A stretch of DNA of 64,000 bases from Conus ventricosus (GCA_018398815.1 CM031615.1:50726423-50790422), one strand, 5' to 3'; positions 21,705 through 33,700 are shown, counted from the first letter of the stretch. Notes: generated by a model not told the origin, from the letters alone. Program-made: numbers and translations.

Positions 21705-21935
21705 TTACCATTCTTGACCCAGTTGCGCTTCATACCTGTTATGATACTTTACAATGTCTTGTGGCGACATTTGTTGAATCTGTTCTATGCTGAATTCATT
21801 TCCGAGGTACTGTTTTGTTTTTCCACATGCTGCCAAAGAATACAGCCTTTCCTTTTTGGGCATAATAGCTTGGTAATCAACTTGATCATTTGTAGTCATA
21901 AGTTCAGGAAGGTTTAGTAGATCATCGCTGTTCAT
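21705..21935 (-). CDS. Conserved-looking small Polinton protein, 76 aa
   Basis: An intact frame from an ATG at 21935 to a stop at 21705. It is acidic at the N-terminus (MNSDDLLNLPEL) and carries MPKKERLYSLAACGKTKQYL, then EQIQQMSPQDIVKYHNRYEA at the C-terminus. It is mostly helical and soluble in appearance. It diverges from the + strand gene at 21972 across a 36-bp AT-rich gap that must contain both promoters. No named family recognised. Confidence 0.6.
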   Translation of the reverse strand: MNSDDLLNLPELMTTNDQVDYQAIMPKKERLYSLAACGKTKQYLGNEFSIEQIQQMSPQDIVKYHNRYEAQLGQEW

Positions 21936-21971
21936 GTTTTTTTATTAATTATAATTATTTTATTTTTTAAA

Positions 21972-22196
21972 ATGAGCACCGAAAAAACTGTTACCAACCT
22001 TGTATACCATTCTGCTGTTATTGGGGGGCTAAGTGTAGGATACAAAATGCTTGGTAAAAGCCTGTTAAAAATAAAACCGGCAGATCTTGGCAAACTAGAC
22101 TTTGAAGACTCAGCAAAGCTGATTGCTATTATTACAGCTTCATTTGCTACGAAAGATTTTTTAGTTAAGCAAGGAAATAATTCCAGACAGTATTAA
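21972..22196 (+). CDS. Small membrane-associated Polinton protein, 74 aa
   Basis: Starts at ATG 21972. It has a hydrophobic N-terminal segment (VYHSAVIGGLSVGYKMLG), a middle acidic patch (LDFEDSAKL) and a second hydrophobic segment ending FATKDFLVKQG. The layout matches the short membrane proteins that recur in Polinton gene clusters. The frame is open to the stop; the last few codons may be altered by a frameshift because the family-like end KQG is followed by an unrelated tail. Confidence 0.55.
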   Translation: MSTEKTVTNLVYHSAVIGGLSVGYKMLGKSLLKIKPADLGKLDFEDSAKLIAIITASFATKDFLVKQGNNSRQY

Positions 22197-22227
22197 TATG
22201 TAAAATTAAAAAAATGCATTTATAAAA

Positions 22228-22637
22228 ATGGCTTCACTCGTAATGATGATTGGTGGCACTGTGGTTAATGCGCTTGCTTTTAGCGGAAGTAATTACGCGT
22301 TTAGTAAACTGCGGGATGATGGCGAGAGAAAAAGACATAACAAAGCTATGGAGCAACTAGCCGCAGCACAAGATTACTATGAAAAGCAGAGAATTGAGCA
22401 GTTAGATTTTATTAACGATGAACTGAAAAAACAGGGACATGCAGCTTACACATTTAAAGATGTTGATCAAGCAATAAAAGAATATTATCTTGTAACAGCA
22501 AACCAATCGAGACATTGCCCCCACCAAAATCAGCGACTTTTATCATCCATCAGAAAAACAAAAGATGCAAGAAATCGTGTTTATTGTCTTTGGGATGACC
22601 GTTGTGTATTTTGTTGCACATAATATGGCTGAATAAA
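22228..22637 (+). pseudogene. Polinton coiled-coil/membrane protein with one frameshift
   Basis: Starts MASLVMMIGGTVVNALAFSG (hydrophobic), followed by a charged helical segment (RKRHNKAMEQLAAAQDYYEK, then IEQLDFINDELKKQ), a common arrangement in a conserved Polinton protein of unknown role. Near 22505 the frame is lost. The remainder of the expected protein, including a C-terminal hydrophobic segment, continues in another frame to a stop at about 22635. It precedes the integrase by a few bases, so they may be co-transcribed. Confidence 0.6.
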
Positions 22638-22638
22638 A

Positions 22639-23593
22639 ATGAACAAAATCTATTATTCGCCAAAAGGATATTGGAAGGGAATTACAGCAATTAAAAAGCT
22701 AAGCCAAGCAGCAGGAGTCAGTGAACAAACAGCAAAGGAATGGTTATCTAAACAAGCGATTTGGCAAATTTATTTACCTGCGCCTAGACGAATACAAAGA
22801 CCAACTTTGTGAACACAACGCCAAACGACACCCATCAAATGGATCTTCTATATTTACCCATGATACGAGTAGACGAAAAAGATTTAAGTACGCACTTACA
22901 GTCATTGACATAGCTTCAAGATACAAGATGCAGAACCATTAACACAAAAGAGTGCTTCTGCTGTTGCTGTTGCTATACAACTAATATATCAACGAGGCCT
23001 GTTAACTTATCCTCGCATGATTCAAGTCGATGATGGAAAAGAATTTAAAGGCCAAGTGAATCAATTATTGTTAAAACATAGAGTTACCATTAAAAGAGGC
23101 ATTCCAGGAGTTCACAGATCACAGGCTTTGGTTGAAAACTTTAACAACAGTTATCTGAAAGGCTTTTCTCCTACAGTATCACAGAGAGCTTATTGACAAT
23201 TCTCGCAACACAGAATGGGTTAGAAGACTGCCCTCAGTTCTACGTGCAATGAATAATGAAGAATTTAAATTAACAGGTCTAAAACCAGTACAAGCAATCA
23301 AAAAACAAACAATAAATGCTGTTGAAGGAGACGCCAGTTCATCCAGCAAACTATTACCATTTGGTTTGAAAGTAAGGTACCTTTATTTGCCGGGAGAAGC
23401 AGAAGGGGACACTCGCTTCAGGGCAACAGATCCAGTTTGGAGTGTTGACCCATATGAAATAAAAAGAATTGTAAAAATGAACCTGCCCGTGTAATTATTT
23501 ACGAGAAACTGATGCAACAAAACAACCAGCCCCCAAAGATCTTTTGTGAAGGAAGAACTGCAAATAATCCCGCCAGACACACTTCCGCTTTAA
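22639..23593 (+). pseudogene. Polinton integrase (rve-type with chromodomain-like C-terminus), frameshifted
   Basis: The integrase catalyses insertion of the element. It starts at ATG 22639: KIYYSPKGYWKGITAIKKLS is the typical Polinton integrase N-terminus, followed by WLSKQAIWQIYLPAP. The catalytic core shows YALTVIDIASRYK (first Asp) near 22890, IQVDDGKEFKG (second Asp) near 23025 and HRSQALVENFN (Glu) near 23125. The C-terminal part has VRYLYLPGEAEGD, ATDPVWSVDPYEI and, after another frame change, RSFVKEELQIIPPD before a stop at 23591. At least four frame changes (about 22760, 22925, 23180, 23490) break it. The D,D,E residues survive, so inactivation is by indels only. Confidence 0.85.
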
Positions 23594-23622
23594 CTGATTT
23601 ACGTAAATATATTTGAGTTAAA

Positions 23623-23963
23623 ATGGAAGCACAAAAGAAAGAACATGGAACTAAAATGGAAGCAAGAATGATAAATAAAGAGACCTTGGAATTAATACGA
23701 GAATCATATGATACGAATTTTGCTATTAAAGAAACATTTGCGAGGATTCATCGGCATATGGAAATGCATCAGATCGCCTACAGCCCAAAATCCCAAATTT
23801 TGATTATCAAATATGGGATAAAGAATATCTTGAAATAATAAAAAAAATTCGAGCACATCAAGCAAACGCGAGAAAATATTTGTCTGAATTAGATATTGAT
23901 ATGATTGAGCTTCTAGATAAAGTTAAGGAAAAATATGAACCCGAGGGCGAAGAAGGTATGTAA
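23623..23963 (+). pseudogene. Charged helical protein downstream of the integrase, one frameshift
   Basis: Starts MEAQKKEHGTKMEARMINKE. The first frame ends at about 23838, and a second frame from about 23790 continues with WDKEYLEIIKKIRAHQANAR to a stop at 23961-23963. The protein would be about 110 residues, charged and coiled-coil-like. It converges with the polymerase gene, whose C-terminus ends at about the same place on the opposite strand. Function unknown. Confidence 0.5.
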
Positions 23964-23965
23964 TT

Positions 23966-26870
23966 ATGCCGTCTCCAGTGCCCAATTGCATATGAAAACT
24001 CTGGATTAACAAATACTCGTTTTGTGTTTGTTCTATCTAATGACTTCTTTGTTACAACAGTTGTGTTGATCTCATGTAGATTAGATCGTAGTTTTACGTT
24101 GTCATGATGAAAAGTCTTATTGACAAACAATGCTTCTTTATAGTTGTCATGGGATGCTTGACTGCACAGCGCTGCGAGATATTCCCTTTGCTTTTTTGAT
24201 GGTTTTTTCTTGACACGAAATACTGTACATTTTGACCTTAACCCAACAAACTCCTTGATCACCCCTCCAGATAATTCATCCTTCATCTTTCCTAAAACCT
24301 TCTTGTTAACAGTTGAATGCAAAGGCGAATCTTTAGGATAATCAGATGTGTCGTACCATCCCACATGCCCTTTAGCTACTTCTAATTCCATGTCTTTATA
24401 GATATCTTCAGTAGGGATATCTATAACAAAACTGTCTGTATCTGTGTAAAGCACTCTGGACTCAGGATACAGGGGCTTAAAGTAGTCATAAAGAAATTCT
24501 AACATCAAAAGCTTTGATAATTCTAAAAACAGTAAACCCAATAAAAACGGGCTTATCTAATTTGACTTTTCTTTTTTTTCATCATTATACCAAAAAGCTG
24601 ATCATGAAATCTTCTGAAGTCCTGATAATTAGGTTTTGAAGTCAGCTTAATTGCTTTCGTTCTCTTTGGTGACCAATCTGACATCTTTACGCTTGTGCGG
24701 ATTCTCCATAGTCTTTCCAAACAGCTGTTGTTCATCAGCTTGAAAAAGTCTTTTTCTGAAGCATCAGTGGATTTAGTTCTGAGATCAGTGTTCTTCATTA
24801 TGTATGGTTTCATGAACTGTTCTTGATCAAAAGCAATATTACGATTGAACTGCTCTCAACTTTAAACCATGTCTTAAATAAAATTGTAGAAGTCTGTAAT
24901 GACAGACATAATTTTTTTTTGCACGAAGATTAGGCACAAGTTTAGGTGTTCTGTTTTTTGCCTCTTTTAGACTTTCTGCTGCTAATGGATAGTCATTATG
25001 CAGGTCATGGAGTTCCTGAGGATATTCTAAGTCAACTTCTAGAATGAAACCACGCTGTTGATCTGGCGTCAAACTGCTCAACTCTTTAATGCTTTTTTAA
25101 TATTATTCGTACCGCCGTCTGTGTGCATTTTAAAGTTGCGTAATGGAAGCGATTGCGCCATTGCCCATCCATACAGATTGTTTGCATCTAAATACATCAG
25201 ATAGTTTGACCTTTACTTGGATCATAGTCGTCCAAGTATTTGTTGTTTGCTTTACAGTAATGATGCGACGCCATACTAATTCCTCCACGCAATCCATTTC
25301 AATCATCTGATCATTGGCAGGTCAGACAATAAATCAATCTGTACTCCGTATATTTTAAGAAGCGTCCCAGCTCATCCCAGGCGCAGAAATATAATGCGCA
25401 GGATCCAGGCTGTAATGTTTCATGCAGGTCTTTCTATAATTTTCAAAGACGTCTGCCAACAAAACATACATCGGCCATCAAGTATGAATCATGATAGTCT
25501 CCATTTGTTTTACACTCTAACTTCTGCCACGCATCTTGAGCATGTTGGTAATCGGAATCGCTGATTTCCTTTCCTCTGAGACTAGAAAAGAACTCACCCT
25601 TAGGAGGAAGTAAGTCTTCATCAAACCTTTCCCAACTGTTCATGTATTCATAAGGGTAAAACACCCTTTCTAACAAGTGTTGGGTCAAATATTCTTCTGT
25701 TTTTGGGCAGGACTTTAAGGACATAGCCAGTGACTCTAATGAACCCATCATGTGCTGCATAGAGTCATAAAAAGACATATTATTTAAAGTGAAACACATG
25801 TACTTTCTGATGACTGTGCAATGCATGACACCCTAAAGACGCTGGTTACTGCTTACATTATCAGGTGAGAGTCGTAACCTCGCAAGTTTTGTGAAAGAAT
25901 ATAGGCAGCTTCCATGTCTTTGGTTCAAACTTTAGTTGAAGATTGCATTTACTGTGTGCTGCTCCTCTGAACTTTCCACTAATGTGATCATGGTCTCTTA
26001 CTGTCGGATTCGCTGCGTCTGAGGGGAGACCTAAACCACAAATCCAACAATGTGTGGCTGATTTATACTGTTGTTGGTCTTCAGGCGTCATTATGATTTC
26101 AGATAAGTTTAGATTATTAGAACAGGCATTACGCACTTGCTGCATGCATTCTAAGAATGTTTTTGCAGCATCTGGTCCTCTATACAATTCTGGTTCTGAA
26201 TGGGCACCATCCGACCTAACAATGATGAAAGCATAGGAACAAATCTGATGATTACTCACTAAGACTGTTTTTGGAAGTCTCTGTGGGTTGGTCCCTTATA
26301 AGGAACATGAGTGATCAAAGTCTGCGTAAACAACATATGGACTCGCTTGTAGTTTTTTCCAGTTATTAAAACTGCCTTCTCTCGGTGTAATTAGTTCTGT
26401 ATGGCAATCTACCGGGCTAATACAATGTTTCTTATGTTCACTCGTGCTTGAATGGATGGAATTCTTGTTAAACATTTTCTACAGAATTCTTGTTTATGTT
26501 CATGCTTTGAAGTATGCGCCAATAATCTACTCATTGTTCGTATCAATGTGTAATGTGGTAGCCCTGCTGATGAAAACATCAGTAGTAAGTCAACATGATT
26601 TTTGTCTGGCTCGCCAATCGATGGACTGTTTTTGGACGCTCGCATGGGCTGTAGATTTGTTTCCTCATCCCATGTGTAGATATTAACAGTTATTGGTTTG
26701 TTTTGTTCTTCAAACTGATCAATTTTGTCCACGCTAACAGGAAAGGATATTCCACTAAAGTTAAGATCATTGATGTATGGTTCATAGTTTAGACACTCTC
26801 TCTGCGTTTTTGCGGACGTGATGCAACCTTGCAAGGACACACCACATGAAACATTTGTTGTCTGAATTCT
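23966..26870 (-). pseudogene. Protein-primed family B DNA polymerase of the Polinton, frameshifted
   Basis: Replicates the element. In minus-strand order: DLNFSGISFPVSVDKIDQFE (about 26.77 kb); HYTLIRTMSRLLAHTSKHEH; exonuclease motif I-like YVVYADFD (about 26.33 kb); a zinc/endonuclease VII-like module CWICGLGL...VRDHDHISGKFRGAAHSKCN (about 26.05-25.93 kb); FYDSMQHMMGSL (exonuclease II region, about 25.75 kb); GDYHDSYLMADV (exonuclease III, about 25.48 kb); polymerase motif A DANNLYGWAM (about 25.18 kb); GFILEVDLEYP (about 25.04 kb); motif B region KDFFKLMNNS (about 24.73 kb); motif C YTDTDSF (about 24.44 kb). At least eight frame changes separate these. The family's usual length (over 1,100 residues) implies that the N-terminus lies in the noisy block upstream (26.87 to about 28 kb). 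Confidence 0.9.
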
Positions 26871-28250
26871 TTATGTTTAGGAAACCCTTCTTTTTTCCGT
26901 AAAATTGTGGGGGCAAAAAAAAAAATTTGGGGTTCCCCTCGGTGCAACTTTATGTTTTAACCTGTTTTTGGTTCCCCCCTCGCCAAACGAGGCCTTTTTT
27001 GGATTTTTCCTGGGCTTAAATTGTTTAACCAGTTGGTTTAACCCTTTTTGGTTGTTTTTTTTTAAAGTAAATTTTGAGAAAAAAAGGGTTTGAAAAATTT
27101 AAAGGATTCTGAGATTTTTTTCATTTTAAATTTTGGTTTTTTGGGGATTATTTTTTAAACAAACAAAACTTTTTGGTTTAATTTTTATTTTTAAAGGAAT
27201 TTGGTTTTTGCTAAAAAGTTTGGGGCAGGGGAAATTTTTAACCTTCCTAAATCTATATTAGCCTTTAAAAGGGTTTTTCTGGATTCCCCCTTCCAAAACC
27301 TTTCTTTTTGGCCTTCTTGGGGCCTTAAAAGGGGTTTGAACTTTTCAAAAACCAGGTTTTTTTTAATTAAAAAAAAAAAAACTTTTAATTCCCAAAATCA
27401 ATTTTCCTTTTTTGTTTTGGTCTTTAAAACCCAAATTTAAAAAACCCCTTTGGGGTTTTAATTTTTAGTTTTAAAACAGTGATGCCGTTTATTTTTTTTA
27501 ACTTCCTTTTTTTTATCCTTGCCCCCGGTTTCCGGCTTTGGGAAAAAATTTTGGGAACCTTCCTTTTTTTGATGTTAAACTTTTTCTTTTTTATTTTAAA
27601 AAAAAAAAACTTAAAAAAAATAAAGGTCTTTTTGGGGTTGGATAAAACTATCCCCCTTGGGGGTTTTTTGTTTTGTTTAAAAAAAATTTTAAACCTTTTT
27701 ATTTTTTTAAAAACCTTTTTTTGGCCTGCTGGCTTTTGGGGTTTTGATTTTTTTTGGACAAATTTTTCCTTTTTGACCAAAAAGTTTAAGGGGGACAAAC
27801 CCCTGATTTTAAAGTTTGGAAAGGGTGGGAAAAATTTTTGTTTTAAAGAAAAACCACTTGTGCTTTTGGAGATTTTTTTTTTTGCGGGCGGGTATTTAAC
27901 AAAATGAAACGGGCCAAAAAAAGGGAAAACCCCCAGAAAAATTTCGGGTTTTGGCTGAGAAAAGCCCCTCCCTTGGGCCCTTTGTTGATTTGTTTAAATT
28001 GTGTTAAAATGAATTTTTTGGGTTTGGGGCTTTTTTGAAAGGCCTTCCCTCTATTTTCTTGGTTGCTTTGGAAATGTTTTTTAACGGAAGGTTTTTAAAA
28101 AAATTTAAAAAAGCCGAGATTGTATTTCTTTTTGGTTATTTTGGGAAAAATTCGGGTGCGTAAAAAATAAAAAAAATTTTTTTAAGTTTTTTAAAAAATC
28201 CCTTTTTTTTTTTTAAAATAAAAAAAAAAAAAAATAAATTAGGGTTTATC
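26871..28250 (-). other. Noisy block, probably the N-terminal part of the Polinton polymerase
   Basis: Readable sequence ends sharply at about 26870 and gives way to T/A-stretched text. Position, orientation and expected polymerase length make this the remainder of the PolB gene, but no motif can be read, so this is inference from layout only. Confidence 0.35.
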
Positions 28251-28259
28251 GAATCTTTT

Positions 28260-29480
28260 TCTTTATAAATTTGGGAAGTTTATTATGTCTCTAACAGTTC
28301 TCCCGTTTTCCATGTAACTGTTTTCCCCTTTCTTTTGCCCTTAGGTCAATCCTTAAACCGTATTTCGTTTTTAAAATAATCATCAAGTAAAAACGGGGGT
28401 GAAGATGAAAGATTTTTAAAACCCACAAGGTCATCTGTTGGATTTTCAACACTCCCCCCTCCAAACGTTTTCTTATTTCATAAAAAATGTTGTAAGGTTT
28501 AAGCCCGCAAAGCGTAGATTTGGTTAGGACTCCCCTAAATTGAACATTGCCCTTTCGTTTTTTGGGGTTTTAATAAATTTTTCATTTTGGTCTTTTAAAG
28601 GGTTTCTTCATCTTCACACAGCAAAAAAAACCTTGGGATCTTGGTGGGGCCCCACTAAAACTAAAATTCCGATAGGTCTCCCCTTTCTTTTAGGATATTT
28701 AGAATAGGGAATCACTTTTTTGAAATTATTTTGGGCAAATTTTTGGTTTAAATTTTTTGCTCGATCACCCTCGCAAAGGGTTTGGGGTTTTGTAAAAAAT
28801 GTAAAAACTCCAAAAAATGCAAAAATTGCTGTTTTTTGGGTTTCGGTGTCTTGATATAATAACATATTTGAAGTCTTTAAAAATTTAAAGTTCATATACA
28901 ATCTGTCTTTTAATCCCCCTTAAAAAAGTAGGGGGCATGGTTTTAAACAACCCCAAAATCTAGGGGTAAAAAAAAGCGATTCCCCATACGCATAACTTAC
29001 AGCTACAAACTTTTTCCCGCCCTTTAGCATCTTCACCCCCCTTTTCCCTATTTTTTTTAGTGCTTCTTTATTTTCGTTTCCCTTAAAAACGCAAGATCAC
29101 CCCTTTAAAATTTTCCCCCCCGGGTTAGCCATAGATCAAAAATAGGAAAAAAATATTTTTGCTTATTTTAAAGAAAATATTTTTTCCCCCTAAAGTTTTT
29201 TTGAAATTTTTTTAAAACGATTGCCCGCCCCAGATTCTGAAAACTGCCCTTTTTGGGTTTTTGGGTTTGAAGCGGTTCTATTTTGAAAGTAAGCGCGCAG
29301 AGCCTGGCACAATCACTTCATCTGCTCCTAGGTTTTGGAAATTTTAAAAAGAAAGGAAAAATTTGATCGGGAATCAATAGTAGATGGATTTTTTGGAAAA
29401 AGAAAATTTTCCGCTTTTTTCCCCTTCACCCCAAAAGGGGGCTCTTTCAGTTTCTTTTGGGGGTCGAAAATTGAAGCCAT
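28260..29480 (-). pseudogene. Probable Polinton major capsid protein, badly degraded
   Basis: A minus-strand start at about 29480 reads MASIFDPQKKLKEP. About 170 bp further in, the text reads NLGADEVIVPGSARL (about 29338-29295), which fits the N-terminal strand of the double-jelly-roll major capsid protein of Polintons (a V-I-V-P-G-S/T-x-R-L-x-F pattern followed by a glycine-rich N-x-G-R motif). Later, at about 28700, there is YSKYPKRKGRPIGILVL. Nearly every stretch between is corrupted, so the gene length (about 400 codons) is judged from the gap before the polymerase. The assignment rests on one motif plus position. Confidence 0.5.
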
Positions 29481-29547
29481 ATGCTTGTGACATTTTTTTT
29501 TTTAAAACAAAAAAAAAAATTTAAATTTTAATTTTTTAAAAAAACAT

Positions 29548-30160
29548 GGAAGGCTTTGAAGATGAAGACCCTTTTGTTTTTTGATCGTGGGGGAGGGACA
29601 TGAGTGAAATGCCCTCCTTTTGACCCCGCATCGCCCCGGGCGCTCTCTTTGGGGCCCCTGAATTAACAGAAAGCCCGGCCAGGGGGCTTTTTAAACAAAA
29701 TTTTGGGCCTAAAACCTCCGAAGTTTTAGCCCAAATGTTTTTTAGTAGATCAAAAAGGCCATTTTTTTGTGAAAAGCGGCCCCGACCGGGAACAACGTGT
29801 TCGGCTTCCCCAAAAATAAACGAGACGAATAAAAGTTTGTAGGCATGGGGTAAAATTTAGCAAAGATTTAAGGGGGGAAAGATCGAAATCCCCTTGGCTT
29901 TTACAAAACCAAAATTTTTACAGGGGGACGCATTTGCTAAACTTCAAAACACACTCCAAGAACTCCCAACAGAAAACCCAAAATTTCAAAACATGGAACT
30001 TCAAGTTTTAAATTTAAAACAGCCCAAAAAAAAATGCAAGCAGAAACCGGTTTTTCCGAAAAAAAAACCTTTAAAAAATACCCACGATCCGCCGTTGCCA
30101 GGGCGAGAAAAAAACCGGCCCTTATCATGTTTTGAGAACCTTAAAGGGGGAAATTAACAA
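29548..30160 (+). pseudogene. Unassigned Polinton gene divergent from the capsid gene
   Basis: A + strand start reads MEGFEDEDPFVF at 29548, then broken frames continue with GALFGAPELT, a stretch around LAQMFFSRSKRPFF and, at 29894, FTKPKFLQGDAFAKLQNTLQ. It diverges from the capsid gene start at 29480 over a 67-bp AT-rich gap. A structural or regulatory role would fit the position; no family is recognised. Confidence 0.4.
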
Positions 30161-33100
30161 ACAATTTAGAAAAAAACTAGGTAAAATTAGATGAGCATAT
30201 AAAAAGGAAAAAAAAAAAACCCCGGGGGCGGGTAACGACCCCAATTAGGGCCTGGTTTTAAAAAAAAAAGAAAAACCCCGAAACAACATGATTTTTAAAA
30301 CCAAGTGAGTAAACCAAGACTAAAAAGGTTTTGTTACTCCCCCGGGAAAACAATTACGAACTCAATGAACAGAATAAAGAAAACCCCCCAAAAAAATTTT
30401 TTATATGAAGACACGACACAAAAGCAGAACAAATTAAGAACATTTTTTAAAGGGGCAAGGTGCCCACATTAGCAAGCGTTATAACACCTTAGGATTTGCA
30501 ATAAGTAACGGTGGTTGGTTTATTACAGGGGGCGGGGGGTTTCCAAAGTTCATTACCACCCCCATCGCCTCCATCCCCACCTGAAAAAAATTCCAGGGTA
30601 AAAAAACCAACTTGACATCTTGGGGGTTTTTTTAAAAAAAAATTACCCAGAAAAGCTATAGCTCTTTACCTAGTTTTAAAAGGGATTTCGTTTAGTGGTT
30701 TTTGTCTACGGGAAAGGCAAATTTTTTTGGGTTTTTATGGCCCGGGAGCACTTAGGGGCATTATTTTCTTTAAAATTTGGGGTTTACTTTTTGTAAGATA
30801 AAGCCCAAAGGGAATCCTAGGAAAGTTAATCAATAAAAAGTGCCGTCTTTTAATATTAAGGGTCTTTTTTTTTTTCGTCCGCGTCTTCAAGGGCCCTTTG
30901 GGCTTTGGTTTTGGGGGGATTGGAGGGGACTTATTCTTGGGGGGGCGGCTTGTTTGTTTTTTTGTTTTTAAATTTTTACTGGGTCAAATTTATGTTTTTT
31001 TTTCCCAAACCCTTTGTTCATTTCCTGCAACAAGAAATTTTATTGTTTTTAGTTTAATTTTTGTTCCTACCTGGAGTCTGAGGGTCAAAAAGGGAAACAA
31101 AGTATAAACCAGCGCCAACAGCAAAAATCTACTTTCGATCTTTCGAATTTTAAAACTTTTGGTTTCCTTTTTAAAACTTTAAGGGAAATTTAACTGTAGA
31201 AATTTAAAGGCGTCCTCTAAATTTTTCCCAAAGGGACTGTTTTTTTTGGCCCAACAAAGCCGTAGAAGGATCATTTTTGCTCGAACTTACCTGTGCTTGT
31301 GAACCCAGCAAACACCAAACGTAAGTACGAATAGAGTGTTTATTCGGTTTTAAATTTTTGCTCTATTTGGCCCCCCTTTGAAGTGGGCTAAAATAAATGT
31401 TTTCCACGCTGTTTTATGCCCCTTGTCTATGGGGCCCAAGATGAAAAGGGTGTGCCTGAAGAGAAAGATGTATAAGGGGGGATTCCAGTCATTTGTTTTT
31501 TAATTTTTGCCACGCCCCAAAAAAAAAGGGGGGCCTAAGCCTGATTGCGGTTTCCCAAAATTTGTCTAAAAATCTGTCTTAACATTAATATTAATTCCCT
31601 TAAAAGAAAAAACCTTTTTTGTCTATTCTGTTGCCCGAATGGTTAAACGGTTTTTTCCCCTTTGGAATGGTGCTTGCGTTCCCGTCAAAAAACGTCTTTA
31701 AGGGGAAAAAAAAATGAAATTATACACCGGCCCCCACCCCAAAGGGGCAGGATGATTTAAATGATCAGCATACGATCTCCCACCCAGTTTTTATGCACAA
31801 AACACAGCAAAGTTTAAAATGGTTCTGATAAAACTGCATGGATGACTTTAACCACCTTTTTGCGAAAGTAGCTTTTTTAAAAGGGGGGTTTTTTGATATC
31901 TGTTTAATGGCGTACTCCCTTTTTCTTGGAAAAAAGTCAGTCTGGGGGCACCCGGGAAAAGACGAGGGGGGTCAGTTGTTATATTTTTAAGATTGTTTGT
32001 GCGGCCCCCCAAAAGAATATTTTTCTTAGTTTTATTTGAAAAGCACTCATTTTTAATTTGTTTTAAAAAAAGTTTGTAAAAAATAACCCAAAACCAAAAA
32101 CAGCCCTTCGTTTTTTTGGTATGCAATTTATAATGAATGCGGAACCCGAAAAGGGGGGCACTCATGAAATAAATTTTTAAAGGGGGATGGTTTAATATAA
32201 ATAAATCCCAAAAACAATAATTTAAAATTCTAAAAGTTCACAAATAAAAGGGGAACGAAGTTAGCCCAGTTAACAATTTCCCGATGGTTATTATGGGGGT
32301 TTTTCTCATTAAAAGAAGGGAATGAGAACTTAGACATTACTCTCAAACTTAACAATGCAAAACAAAAAAATGTTAAAATTAAGCTGAAGAAAATAGGTTA
32401 CTATTTTTTATAAAGAGGGTAGGCTAAAATTTAGGGGTTTTGCAGCTGGAAAATTTATAGGTTTTAGAGTTACACCAGACCAAAAATAAATTATGAGGGG
32501 GGGGAAAATCCCCTCAATCTTGATTTCATTCCTTACTCTATGTTATTTGGTTTAGGGGGAGCATGATGAAAACTTATATGATGGAAGGCCCTCAACTGTC
32601 TTAAGAGCTCTTCCATCAGGGGGGAAAACTGCATATTTCATTATGAAATTTTTACAATTTTTCCCCAATTTTCAGTTTAAAAGATTAGCTTTTCGGAAAG
32701 GGCGGATCAAATTAATTAAAAATCACAGACCCAAAAAAAAGGGGAAAATCGTTTAAATAATGTGATAACCTCCACATTTTTTTAGAAATAAAATAAAAAC
32801 GTTACTAAAAATAAGTCGCGTGGGCCAAAGAAATGGAGTTCAATTTGCGCCTGTAAGGTGTTTTAACCTTTTGAAATTTAAAAGGGCCTTGCAGATGTTT
32901 TCGGACTTTGAACAGAACGGTTTAGAAAAGGCCGTTTGTTTTGGGTTTTGAAATACCTAAAGATGGTATTATAAACGCAAAGAGGTTGGCGGGCAACAAA
33001 AAATTTCCAAAAATGGGAAAACTACGCAATCTAGAAGCAAATAAAGGGGGCCAGTAGAAAATAAAATAGGGGTTTGAAAAAAAAGCCTCAAATGGCAATT

Positions 33101-33690
33101 AGAACCCTTTTTTGAATGGGACATAAAATTTTAATTCATAAGCCCATTTACTTTTTTAGCCGTCAAAAAAATTTCAGAAAAGCATTCAACTCTGGCCCTT
33201 TTTCATGTAAGTCCCTTTTGCCCCGAGGACAATAGTCGGGAAAAAGATTGAAATAACACTGTATGGGATAAAAAGTACATCCTCCACAGAAAAAAAACGG
33301 TTTTAAAAGGAAGCTTCTACAAAATTACAGTTCTTTCCACACAGGAAATTAGGAGACACGTTCACAATGATATTTGAAATTTCTGTCTTAAAAGATGTGG
33401 AGAGGAATGGAGTGTGGGCGTCAGTGACATACTTATGAAAGGAATTAATATTAGCTGCAAAACTTAGACGTTAACCGTCTTAAGTTACCATCGTCGTTCT
33501 TCACAATGGTGAGGATATTAAGGTCATAACAACAAGCAACAAAATCAATATTAGCTTAAATAGAAACAATCTTACAAAAACTGAATTGGATTAATCTTAC
33601 ACATTTAGGCCTCATAGGGTTTTATTATACTGAACAAGTTTTGACGGAGAGTATGATAAAAATAATAAACTGGATTAGATTAAATTATTT
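30161..33690. other. Noisy Polinton interior without assignable genes
   Basis: This stretch should hold remaining virion genes (minor capsid protein, protease) between the gene starting at 29548 and the ATPase. Fragments such as a Gly/Asp or Ser/Pro-rich stretch near 30560 and short frames at 30898 and 31848 are visible, but none carries a readable signature. Error density decreases from about 33.35 kb. Confidence 0.4.
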
Positions 33691-33700
33691 TTATAAAACT

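Noticed and set aside
29937..30128. Minus-strand frame in the Polinton interior
   Set aside because: It lies opposite the + strand frame at 29894-30157, which has better composition and fits the divergent gene arrangement; both are in noisy sequence.
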